From Stercorarius parasiticus (Eukaryota; Chordata; Aves; Charadriiformes; Stercorariidae), in NCBI GenBank assembly GCA_013396915.1, contig VWZL01000192.1, positions 186,001 through 250,000 on the forward strand: a stretch of DNA of 64,000 nucleotides, read 5' to 3'. Position 1 is the stretch's first letter. The number at the start of each line of letters is the position of its first letter. Of this stretch, positions 1 through 11,800 are shown in pieces. The translations under genes were made by a program, and so were the position numbers. Below the pieces are notes generated by a model that worked only from the letters and a program-made list of their open reading frames with translations, was not told where the DNA came from and ran no database searches.

Positions 1-1707
1 TGACGTCCTTCAAAAATGTGCTGGGGTGGGAAAGAGGTGGGGGAAGAGTTGTGATCTCAATGTTGCAATAAATCATGTAACAGGCCTGTTCAACCCGGTC
101 CTTCAATATTTGCGTATTAAGCTTAAAAGAAAAGTAGCCTAACTTATGTAACAAATTTGAAATATCTATCTTGTATTACACCTACCAGAACAGACAGTTG
201 TTGATTCCTCTGAAATACCATGAAAAAGGCATATTTATGACACAATGTTCTCTATCCAATATGCTTAGCATTCCCTAATAGCAAGCTTCATATTTTCTAA
301 TGGAGGTTTGACATTTGGGGTACTATAATTTTCAAGCTTTTTTCATGGTTTTAAGTAGTTGAAGGATGAAGAACAGAAAAGAAAGAAAAAAAAAAGAAAA
401 GACAGACAGGAAAGCAAACTGAGTGATGAAATCACGTGGTTCAAGTAACGTATATTTTGAAGATACCAAAATTGTAATTAAAAAAATTAAAAATCTCAGA
501 AGCTGGCAGCTCTTACCATGAAATTTATGTTCTTTTTGTTGACCAAACAGAGTTCTTTCATAGAGAAAGAAGAAGTTTCAAATAAGCAATATAAAATTGT
601 AAACAAGTTTAATATTTAATACACAGTAACAGTTCCTATTTGAAACACAGGGAAATAAAAACCTTTTAATATAATACCTATTTTTTTTAGAGCAAGAGAT
701 TTTCTTAGTTCTCTTTCAGCTTTTTCCTAACAAAATACAATCCAAACTTCCACCATAAGGTGTTATAATGTTTGCAAAGAATTTGGGAGGGACCTTCCCT
801 CTTCCATTTCAAATGTTAATGTACAAGGTGACAAGGGGAAAAAAGGTGACCTCACATTTGGTATGTCTCAGCATATGAAGATGAATCCAACTTCTGCAGC
901 AGAGAGATTACCACCACCTACATTAGGGAGCTAAGCACAGAGTAACCCAGTTAAACACAAAGACACTGCCTTCTGCCAGATCGGTTCCTGGATTCGGCTT
1001 GCTGGATGGCAAGCGTTAACAGAAGTGTTAACTGAGCGACCGTGGAGGGAAGAGAGAGGGGGCCTTTACAAGGGGATGATTTTCTGCATCAGTATGGATT
1101 TTGATGGTTTAAAGTCACATTGCAACTACCTAATTTACCCAGGCACTTTCAATTGGCAGGAGAGTGGCACCTATTAAGATGCTTGAATTAGACGTTCTAA
1201 AGATCTACCTGAACTGGGGCACCCAGCAGTACCTCCCTCTTCCCAAAACATGGTATGAGGCCACATTGCATCCTGACAGCAGTGCACGACCTTTGTCCTC
1301 CACATGCCTGGTTTCCAAGAGAAGAAAACTCTTCTGTAGGGTGCACAACCAGCATCTGTGACCAGGACACTGTTTTGAGCCATGTGAAGTTGGTATCCCA
1401 AGGCATGCCATGACAACATTCCTGCTGCCAACTTCAGACATGGCTTGAAGCACCTCCTGGAGGAGCCCACCCTTTAAAGCTATGCATCCCTGTTAGCAAA
1501 CTTAATCGACCGCTGTCCGTATTACCACATCAACTGTTTAAGGACTGTTGCAATGCAGTCAAAAGAGTTTATTTTGATGTAGGAAATCTGATGTAAGCCT
1601 GATTGTCCACCTCCCCACCAAGGATTTATCTCTTTCACTCTCTTCAGTCCAAACAGATAAACCACCTCATCTCCTTCCAAGCTGGATTGCCTAAATCTCA
1701 AGAGAAC
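1..1707. other. no gene seen
   Basis: AT-rich unique DNA with a purine-rich stretch near 366-412. A locally GC-richer patch at 1200-1480 is open in several overlapping minus-strand frames, but none has a recognisable domain or splice context. Confidence 0.7.
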
Positions 1708-1736
1708 AGCAAGAGTATCGGGCTGATACTCTTGCT
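1708..1736. repeat. perfect 12-bp inverted repeat, 5-base loop
   Basis: Left arm AGCAAGAGTATC (1708-1719), loop GGGCT, right arm GATACTCTTGCT (1725-1736). All twelve pairs are perfect with mixed base composition. The stem hardly extends outward (three more pairs after an asymmetric internal loop), so it is too short for a microRNA precursor. Confidence 0.9.
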
Positions 1737-2078
1737 ACTCAGGAGAGATGGTGCTAGCTCCACTTCTCCGTCAGTACTGAACCATGCTTGAAGCGAAACA
1801 TCTAGTCCCAAATTGTCATTTCCCTAAAGGCCACAATGCATGTGTGGAATTAACTATATAATTAGATTATCTACCATCATGGCCCTGGCAGGATGAAATA
1901 TTTTGAGCATAAGTAAAACAGCTGTATTATGAGTTAGGAGTAAGGTAACATTTTACAGACTTTTACGCTACAACAAAGAAAGATAAGTGTGTCATGAAAG
2001 TAAAAGTCTTTTATCTGTGTATGTCTTTGAAAATTCAGTCTACACAGACTCAAAGCATCTGTTAATCAGATTATGGGC

Positions 2079-2140
2079 TATATCCTGCTCCCAAAACAGT
2101 TAATAGCAAAGCTCTCATTGATTTCCTCAGGACAGAAACA
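2079..2140. repeat. degraded fold-back repeat of sauropsid type
   Basis: GGGCTATATCCTGCTCCCAA, then AATAGCAAAGCTCTCATTGA and TTTCCTCAGGAC. The pattern follows the short palindromic repeats common in reptile and bird genomes (gggccagatcctgctcccattgaagtcaatggcaaaactcccattgacttc...). Family name not assigned. Confidence 0.4.
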
Positions 2141-5100
2141 TGCCCTTAAGGAGCACTCTACTTCTTCATAGACCTGCTTGCTGGAGAAACATTTGTACTA
2201 TTCACAAAGGCAAAGCAATTTCCTGGAAGCAGAAACTCCTACCTGCACTCTTAACAACTCAGGCTATTTTAGGAACTGAAAAATTCCATCCAGCATTGGG
2301 ATTATGTTTTCAAAAATGTTTCATTCATGTTTCTCATGCTGCTTCTATGCCACCCATGAAGGAGAGGGAGCTGTTTTTTGATTCACGGGAGTCATGCTTT
2401 CTGTGGATCTTTCCATCCCCCTCAGAACTTCTCTTCCTCATCCTCTCATATTAATTGCTGGTCCTGAACCCCTGGTAAGATGCAAGCTGGCAGGTGAAAC
2501 ATTTGTACCAATCTCCACAGAGGTGATGGGCACTGGGAACACCTGTCCACATCAGACTGCAAGATCACAGTCAACGTCAATGTTGTTATATCATTCTGAC
2601 AGTGTTACATGCTCTTTACTGCTTTTGTGCCCACAACTGTTTCTTCAAGGTCATCCTTTATTTTAGCACTTCTGGCTTAGTTCTATTTACATGGCCTTGT
2701 ATTGTATTCAAATCTTACCCTTTCCTATATAGCAATCAAAAAGAGGCAATTGCTGCCCATATGTAAGTTACGTAGTTTAAGTTACTTGTAGGGTTTTGGT
2801 CAATGGGTAACAGTAACCTGTATCTCCTTAGCTAAAAAACCCCCTCAACATAGAGACTTGGATATTTCCCTGCAGAATATGTGATTTTGGGGTACTTTAT
2901 TACTTAATATGTCTGCTAAACAATTGCAAAAGGGGAATGATTTATTTGTACTTTACTCCCCAGAGTCTGATAATTGGATGCTTTTGAGATACCTCACTGT
3001 GGACACTGAAAATCAGGAGTGATGTTGGGAAATCTTGGTCACGGTGACTGGCACTCCGTGGCCTATCCATTTTGGAGGTTAAGGATATGATGATACAAAG
3101 AGTGCTTTGCCATCTTGGAATATAGATCACCTTCCAGCCTATGCAAAATGCAGCCTTGTTAGCTGTTGCTTGCAATGCTGCCGGTCCTCCAGCCCACCGT
3201 GTCACAGAGGGACACTTCTCCATTCCACTTGCACTAGAATCTTTGCTGTTATGCTTTGGGCTGCCTCAAAAATATATCAGAAGTTAATATTAATTCCCAC
3301 AGCTTGACAACGACAAACAAGTTTTCAAGGGCTTCCTGAGTACAAAATCTGGACCGAAATCTCTAGCTATATAATTTCATCAGCAGGAAGTACCTTTTGC
3401 AGACCTCACTGCTAGTCAGATAGAAACCACAGATTCTGCTTCTGTTGATAAACCCCCTACATTAAAGACTTCAACCTTCAACAATTTTCAATTCCAAGCA
3501 AAAACCCCTGACCATTTTATTTCCCATGTGCTTCTCATTTTCCAAGAGAAATGCCATGTCCTCTCCCACCGCATATCAGCTTAACTCAGTCCACAACAGC
3601 AGCAAAAACTTTCGGAAGGTCATTTTCCAGAGAACTTGTTGCTTTACATTGGCTAGAAACAGCTTCTTCCCCTGCATCTGTCCTGAAACTGCATGTACAT
3701 TTAGTCCTTTACAGAGTTAATTCACAATCATGCAAAAGCTTTAAACAAATTGCCTTCAGGCTGCTCCGTTTCCACACCAGCAGACTCTTTCTATTTCCAG
3801 TTGTGTTATAGAGTCTCTGCATTAACATAAATGGGAACCAGGACAGGCTCTATTGAAATGGAACTAATTTCTCTTACAGTCTCATGCAGATCCCAGCCTT
3901 AGTCACGTTTATTATATTTATATGGTGCCGTATTCCCCACTACTTAAATATCTGAGGACTTTTTGGGACTGCATTAAGCCACATGACTAATGCACATCTC
4001 GTAAAAATCCTATCTGCCCTTTATGAAGTGCTGCCATGGAATGGGATCTGGTAAGCACAAATGACTGGGTAGTAGCCTTCAAGAAAACTTTATGAAAATC
4101 TGAATTTTTGCCTTAAATCCTACCATTTCTAAACCCAGTGGCGATGTAGTAGGAGATCAATAAGGGTAAACACGGTTTACCTAGGATTTAGGCAAAATAG
4201 AGTTTACTCATTTCTCACTGCCTGGCCTATAGTCCCAGCTGGATGAGTATGTTCCCTTTCATCGACTAAGCAGACAAGTCTACCTTCAATGTGCAGTGTT
4301 CAGAGCACTTCTGAGGAGCATAGTAAATGTATGTTCAGTTCCTGCTGAAGCAAAATCTAAGCTTCCATTTCCCTGAGAAAGGTATTAACCTTTATTTCTT
4401 TAGAGACTTTGAGGTGCTCTGTACTCGCCATGTAAAGATGTCTAAAAAATGATTCACCATTCTCTTGGCAAGAAAACCTAAAAGAAAACATTGCTCTTTA
4501 GTGATTAAGGGCTCATTTGGATGGGAAGAGTCCTATATGTTAGTCCCTGTGTTGGAGACTGATTTTTGCATATTGTCTGATGACTGTTACGTATGAAATG
4601 ATCAGAAATCACCCTTGGAATATGCACTAGCATCTAGGCTGCTTTCTGATCACAGGCAAGCTATGTAATTACTAGGCTCTTAAATCATGTCCTTGTGTTG
4701 TTGCTCAATGAATCTTGTGGATTTTTTTGTTTTTTAGGGGTTTTTGGTGGCTTTTTTTCCTCCTTTTTTCTGCGGGGACATTTTCTAAAGAAGGATATAT
4801 CAGCATACACCCAATCACTCAATCTACCATCAATTATCCCATAGGTTTCCAAGCAGAGTCCTGTCTTAAATGATGTGTGTATGGGTACACAGAGGGGAAC
4901 AGTGAATCGTCCAGGACATGGGAGACCAGATTGACTGCTCCCCTCTGTTTTGTGGGTGTGTCCTTCCCTTTCTGTTTTAAATACTCTTTCTTACTTTCCA
5001 TTTAAAGCATCCAAGTTGGGAATCTTAAAAGCATGAGAGTACCTCTTCATGAACATAGAGAAAAGGTCTGTGTCCCATTCTAGCAGTAATGGTCTGAAAT

Positions 5101-8100
5101 GCTCCAGGGTCAGTGTCTCTGTACTTTTATGTATCTATATCTTCAAAACATTTTGAATAATGATTGGACTTGTGGAATTGGTGTAAAACTGCCTTCTTAA
5201 AACACTGTCTGGCTTTTGAAACCTAAAAGTTCTTCTTTCACAACATTTTTTGGATGCTTCATCTTACCTCCCATGGTGGCAAATTTGATTTGTTTTTTAA
5301 TAGCTCATTTGTTAAACTTAACAAAAGGAATGCAATTTTTGCGTCTTTTCTGTGTGTACCAAAAGGTTTAAATTCCTTTCATGGATGCATGAACCTACCT
5401 ACAAACAATCAGAAATGTTCAAGGAGGTGGCAGAGAAGGTGATTTATTGGAGGGAGCAGGCTTATTTGTTTGAGTGTCTTTTTTATTATTGATGTATTTC
5501 AAGAAATCTACCCTTCTTAGACACCTTCCATTGTCGGTCAAGCAAGACATTTTGTGAGGGTGTTTCTGGCAGGCCATTTGCTTTGCATGTTTCCAGGCAC
5601 ATTTTGATGGTGGCAGTGTTCATTTCCCAGGGGCTGTAAGGAGGGCTAAAGGGGCTGCATTGCCACCTGTAGGCATCTGACACCCTGAGGAAGGTGACTT
5701 TTCTTATTTTCTCATGCGACTCACTGAGCAGAGAGGATGGCAATGTGGGTTTTCTTTTCATCTTTCTGCTGTTTGCTCAGATATACATGTTTTTCCCTGT
5801 TTCTGCAAATGAAGTGGTTAAGTTAAAGAACAGCCCCAGAGGGGAGGCAGGGATGTAATTTTGATGACTTTTGTGGTCAGTTGTACACTGGCATTGAAAG
5901 GGAGTTGGCTGTGGAGCTGAGTTTTTTTGGGTGTTCTGACATTTGAGTTGTGATATGAGTTGAGGTAGATGCGGATGTTAATGTCAGTATATCTGGTGAT
6001 AATCTTGGTTTTGAGTGATTTTGTTGATAAGAGATGGGTGCCTTTGAGTAACCTTAGAACAAGCTTCAGGTTAGGTTCATGTAATATTATATATGCTGGT
6101 ATCTCTGGTGCAGTTTTGTGAGAGAAATCTGGAATTGTGTGTTGTGAACAGTAAATTCACAAATACTGATTACAAGACGGGATTTGCACTGATTGGTCTC
6201 TGATTTCACTGGATGCTGGTTGGCAAATACAGTCCAAAAGTTTCTCTTCTGGCCTGGTGCAGAAAAACATTAATATCAACAAAAGCTGGAAGGATGTATT
6301 TGGCTTGAAAGGTTTAATAGCTTTCAACCTATTTTGAGTTGTGTTGGTGAGTTTATATTGCTTTCATTATTTGCATTGTTGTAAAAGCAAAGAAATCTAC
6401 TTTGGGGTCACAGACTTCTTGCTTTATATATTGTGTGTGGGATTTATCTTCTCTCATTTTAGCTGTCTAGAGGTTAGGCATCAAAGCTTGCTCTCTGGTC
6501 TATGAAGACAGGTACACAGCTTCAGAAGACAATTAGTGCTGCCTGTTTTAGGATAAAATAAATGGTCCTACTGACACCCCACATCTATTCTCTATTTACA
6601 GCGATGGTAGACCAGGTGATTCATGTAAACTGAAATTCAAATCATCTCAGTGAGAAGACTGCAGCTGAATTAACCCCTCTCAATTCCCTTTGCAGTCCAC
6701 AAAGAGCACGAGTGTTTTAGGCATGACTCATCCCACCTGTTTAAGACATTTATTTCAGAATAAGATATCTGAATGAGATTAGGTCATGGGGTTGACCTCA
6801 GGTAGAGGTGCTGAATTTAGACTTTAACATTTACGTAGAGGAATCTTTTCCTAAATAGCTAACTTTTTTTCTAATTAAAGATAGGAGAACTCAACTTGAT
6901 CTTCTATGTAAATATAAACAAAGATCACAAAGACAATGCAATGTCAGCCCAAGTGTGGATTATCTGCCAGAGCAGCTTGAGCACACATTGAAAAATGTAT
7001 TTCAATTGATAAATCATTAAGGATCAGCTAGGCTGTTACTTTTTATCACTTCAAAACCTCTCTGGAAAAAAACTGTTCATTTTTGCAAATAAATATTGAA
7101 ATAACAAAAGAATTGGTTATTACCACACAGAAGTTATTTTTATGGCAAGTACAGGTAGTAAACACGTATCTTCGGTGCCGCACAACCCTTTAATCAAAAA
7201 TCCAGTTTCCTTCTAAACTACCTGGTAATATTAGGAAGATATTTCTTTCTGGTAAGATAGGCTGGCAAAGCATGGAGTTAGTATCAGTGGTCAAAATTAA
7301 ATGTATCTGTTTGTCTTGGTTAAGAATATGAATTTTAATGTTTGGTTTGGTTTTTTTTGTTGTTTTGTCTTTTTCCAATTTTCCGATTAAAAACCAATGT
7401 GTTATCAATATTTTTCATCTAACGTTTTGGTTTTATTATTGATATTTTTTTGGTGTGAACACTTTTAACTGCAAAAATAAAATTCCTCCAAACTAATCTT
7501 TTCTTATATAGAAAACACTGTACAAGCTCTTTTGCTTCTCTTTAACCATGATACATCTGTTCCTAACTGTACAGGATACTCAGATACTCTTTGGCTCAAA
7601 AGTTAATATTTCAAGAACCTTGATAGACTTTTGCAGCATCAGACTCTTTTTCTGATCAAGGGATTCATTTTGGCAGTTTTAGGGAGGCATATCAGCTCCA
7701 GTAATGGTGCCGGATTTTTGGAACAAATCTAATACTTTTCTCAAAGTACTTGAACACACATTCACTTTTCTTTTTGTTTCCTGTAATTCTGCTTGCAGAT
7801 GAGGCCTCTTCCCTCCCTTTCGAACACAGGAATGAAAGGGCTTCTCCCGTAGGCAAACAAACAGAAAAACTTCCTTCACGGTAATTTTTGTAAATATTAC
7901 TGATCCATTTGCATGTGTACAGACATAGTACTAATCACCATCATTTCTTTCTTTTTAAACCGTAATGTGATGACAAAAATAGCTTTCTATTTGATTTTCC
8001 AAGTAGTTGTAATTTACCTCCTTCAGCTGTATCAACTATTTCGGTTGTAGTTTGGGATTTAAGAGAGAAGAGTATGGGACAGAGTCTAGAGCTTTATTTT

Positions 8101-10182
8101 GTTCTGGTTTCTTTGTTTTGAAGAAGGGATGTTTGCTTGGGGTAGTTTGGTTGTGTTTTTTAATCCTTATAAATAAAAGTCTTACTGTTTGCCTACACGC
8201 TCCTGGTACCTTTAAAACAACCATTACCCTTTACATTTTTGATAGAAAAGGGAGTTGTTTTGGTTATGTACAACTAACGAACTGATGCCTTAAAAATGCA
8301 TACAGAAGCAAAAACTGTAATCTTCCTTCCCACACACTCATCCTTTGACCCGGATCAGTAAACACAAGTTAAGGATTTAATTTCCCAACAAGGAAATCAT
8401 ATGTTTACAATGGTCAGTTGAGGTTAGACCCTTTATAGTCTTCTCTTACTTTCATGGCTTTGCATTGTTTCTCTGGACATATGTCCATTGGATGTTTTAG
8501 TAAAGCTTTGCATTGGCAGAAGTCCCCAGAATAATCTGTCAATAGAAGAATTAGTTTCATTTTGTCCTCAAAAAGATAAGAATGTTATCTCACTTCAGAA
8601 TTGGAGATATCGAAGTATGGAAAAGTCAAGTGACTTATCAGATCACCTAAGAGGTATTTTGCAGATTTACAGAAGATTTTGGAAGACTAGACTTTTATGT
8701 CAGCTCTTTGGCCTGGGAAATTTGAGCTGATCTTTTGGGTTACTAGGCTGCTATTTAAATGGCATGGTTCTCTACATCGATTTAAAATCTGTAGAACACA
8801 AAGCCTGACATAAAGCATGACCTTGGCTGAACGTACAACCTAAAAATATGAAAAGAACACAACAAAGCAGAGTGACATGTAAGAATTAATATCCAATATC
8901 ATGTGTACAATATTATGCAATATCACTGTAGATATAACTGTGATGGGAATGAGACAGTGACACCTAACCAACAAGATCGTTTGATTTTGGATGGGGGAAC
9001 TGCACAGGGGAACCACGGCATCCTGACCACAGGAAATCCATGACTGTTAATGTTGGTGAAATTTGCAGAGCAGAAACCTTCACAGCATGATTTAACCATA
9101 GTAAAAAATTACAAAGTACAAAGTGAAACCAATTGTCACTGACACTAACTTGGCCCTCTTCCATTCAACAGGTATTTTACTGTGGGGAACTTCCCTACTG
9201 TTTCACTGTAGGGAAGAAGTTCACCTCCAGGATGTCATGGAAAATATGGGCAAGATGGGTTGGAGGAAAGAACTCAAAGAAAGATATGGAAATGGGATGC
9301 AGACAAGCCAAGCGGGAAGATAAGTAGAGATCTGTAGAGGAGTACCCCATCCTTGTTTTAAACAATAAAGTAATTTCTCATATTCATAGTTGGAAAGGGG
9401 AGCATTTAGAGTGCCATTGGTACTGTAATTCCTTAAACCACGAGACAAATTATAAAAAGACTTCAAATTTTTTATTTCTTATATTTTAATTATTTGTAAG
9501 GGGGTGAAAAGGGGATTTATTTACGACTCTAATGCTTGGATCTGGCAATCATGCTGCAGGGCTTGGATACAGAATTTGCATTGCAGATGTCTGTTCCCAT
9601 GGGAAACCTGCTGAGTACTGAACTCATTTCAGAGGTCCTCGTAGCTTTCGATAATTCATCCAGCTCGGCCAGAACCACCATTCAACATGCTGGATACTTT
9701 ATAAACCTTCCCTAAGTTTGTGTGTCTTTCAGGATCCTTGATTCATATATTTTTTTATTCTCTATTTTCAACTGGACAGCTTCAACACCTGATATCACAG
9801 GTCTGGCCAGAACACATAAAGCCTAAGGTCATCTCATGTGATACTTTTTCTGCATCACTGGTCAAGTGCTAATCCAGAGAAAGGTAGATGAATCCTACAG
9901 TGTCAGATATGAAAGGCAAATTGTCATCTTCTCATTATGCATCCTCCTGATTTCTAGCAGTTGATGTGGGCACCCTCTGAAGCATGAAGTTCCCTGTATC
10001 TCCCTATCACAACTCTGAGTCATACAAAACACCCTGTCCCTTTATCATGGTGTACTTTTGTCTGTTTTTTTTTTTTTTTTTTTAATTATTATTTTAGGTT
10101 TACTTTCTCCTTTTTATTTTCACTGGATGTCCTTTTTCTTTGTTGCAGAAGTAACCAGATTATCTGTTCTTTTCAGCTTGTA
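2141..10182. other. no gene seen
   Basis: Eight kilobases of unique AT-rich DNA. Short T-rich runs occur at 4720-4770 and 7335-7375. At 5880-6060 the plus strand is strikingly C-poor and G/T-rich. No mobile element, RNA gene or convincing exon was recognised. Confidence 0.65.
10065..10083 (+). repeat. poly-T run, 19 bases
   Basis: Nineteen consecutive T followed by AT-rich sequence. Simple repeat; no adjacent retrocopy recognised. Confidence 0.95.
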
Positions 10183-10256
10183 GGGTCTACTCCAAAGCCC
10201 ATTTAAGTCAATAGTTACTTTCCGCTGACATCAATGAGCTCTGGATGAGGCCCAAA
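10183..10256. repeat. fold-back repeat of sauropsid type
   Basis: The left half CTCCAAAGCCCATTTAAGTC and the right half GCTGACATCAATGAGCTCTG are imperfect reverse complements and are followed by GGATGAGGCCC. The sequence folds on itself and matches the recurring reptile/bird motif 'ccaaagcccattgaagtcaatgg ... attgacttcaatgggctttggatcaggccc'. Confidence 0.55.
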
Positions 10257-10707
10257 ATGAACATGAGTTAACTCAGTTTGATAGGATGGGTATTAACTAT
10301 ACTGATTGCTACTGGAAACAAATTTATGAGCTTCTCACTCTAGGAGCCAACCACAATAATTTTAATTATACAAAAGGAAGTATTTCTTGTATAAAAACAT
10401 TCCAACTACTTCCATTTCTTTTAAGCTACTTCAAAAGTGGGCAGAACTACAAAGTAGTATTGAAAACTCAGGATGGGGTGGAGGGGTATTTCCCTTCCTC
10501 TGAAATTCCTCCCCCATATATGCATACTGCTAAACCATCCCTAGCAGGGATTACTTTTATCTCCAGCTCATGAAGAAACTTCTGAAGAGCTTTTTGCTTT
10601 TGTCCTTGGAATACGCCACGTTGTGCAAAATGGCATGTGAAACTCTTTCTTGAAGAAGGAGTTCGAATGGCTCCTGCCATGTGCTTTCCCTCTCCTTCCT
10701 TTGCCAG

Positions 10708-10848
10708 TATTAAAGTTCCCGTTGTGCAGGATATAATATAGGATACCTGCGTCTCTGATCAAGCATTTCAAAGTGAGCACCCTGCTGAAGATTATCAAGC
10801 TACTGAAGATGTACACAAACCTGCTAAATTGCATACCCTGAATATCAG
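10708..10848 (+). other. exon-like segment with strong splice sites, probably non-coding
   Basis: A long pyrimidine tract (about 10684-10704) ends in TTTGCCAG at 10700-10707, an excellent acceptor. After 141 bp the sequence reads CAG|GTGAGT (boundary 10848/10849), a near-consensus donor. All three frames contain stops: TAA at the second codon, TAG after about ten codons, and TAA after about eight, so it cannot be an internal coding exon as it stands. The last 105 bp are open in one frame but without an ATG. A non-coding RNA exon or an untranslated exon fits best. The next strong plus-strand splice pair lies 930 bp downstream (11780-11800). Chance co-occurrence of good splice signals cannot be excluded. 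Confidence 0.3.
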
Positions 10849-11779
10849 GTGAGTAGATACGGCAAATTTATCCTTCATCTGTATGTAGCTATGCCAGTAC
10901 TTTTCATTGAAAGTTTGTATCTTCTGGGAATCCGAACAGTTTAGTGTCAATAACTGTACTGGTTTAATCTGAAGGACTGTATTTCAACATATAAGAGAAA
11001 TGAAGAGTGATAGTTTTCCCCTATCAGCCAAACTGTAACTCTTTCTGTCAGTACTAATAGCAGTCCTGGTCCCGTGTTTTAGGCGTTTGAGCAGAGGTTC
11101 AAGTTACTCAAATTCAATTTTGGTTATGACTGATGTACTCTCCAACAGATCACGCAGCATGTAATACTGCAAATCTCTGCCTCAGTCCCCTTCCTGCATG
11201 ATGGCGCTCCTGTTTTAGGCTGTAAGTTTTGTTAGGGATTGCTTTGTTGTTCAGGAACTGCTTCTACTTGTCACAGTGGGATTCCAGCCTCAGTTGGACC
11301 TCTGAAGGTTTCTCTTCCTTTTTCTCTCATTTGATACTGTCATGGCAATGCATGTGAAGAGGAAAGCAGGAAGGAGTAGATTTTTTTCTCCTCTTGCATC
11401 TACCTGCCTTTGCTCATGTGTATTTGGATGTATAGCAAAACCAGCAATGTATTGAGGAGCATTGTCCCAAGATGTTTGGCTCAACATCTCTCAGCAGACT
11501 ATCAAAACATTTTCTACTCTGTTGAGTGCAGAAATTCCCGCTACAATGGGAAAAAAAATCAACAAATCTACTCAGCATCTGTGAAGAGACTCCTACTTCT
11601 TTGTACTCATGCAAACCTAGAACAGTGCTGTCGCCGTATCTTTCATCTGATGATTTCAAAGGTTTTGACAGAATTTAAGCCCTGTCCTGGATCCAAGCAA
11701 GTCTGGGGATGGGGCATTGTCCCAGTCTCTCCCCCTTAACCTTGTACCATGGGACTGCCTCACCTCTTCTCACTGGCAG

Positions 11780-11800
11780 AAGGAAAAACCCTTTTACCAG
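11780..11800 (+). other. microexon-like 21-bp segment
   Basis: A pyrimidine-rich stretch (about 11755-11776) ends in GGCAG at 11775-11779. Twenty-one bases later comes CCAG|GTAAGC (boundary 11800/11801), a strong donor. The segment is a multiple of three and open in all frames; frame 0 would give KEKPFYQ. It lies downstream of the exon-like segment at 10708-10848 on the same strand. A larger exon using an upstream acceptor and the same donor is equally possible. No conservation or expression evidence is available from sequence alone. Confidence 0.2.

Noticed and set aside
3037..3049. GGTCACGGTGACT, one base from an oestrogen response element
   Set aside because: A one-mismatch half-site palindrome is expected about once or twice per window by chance. 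No other hormone-response context.
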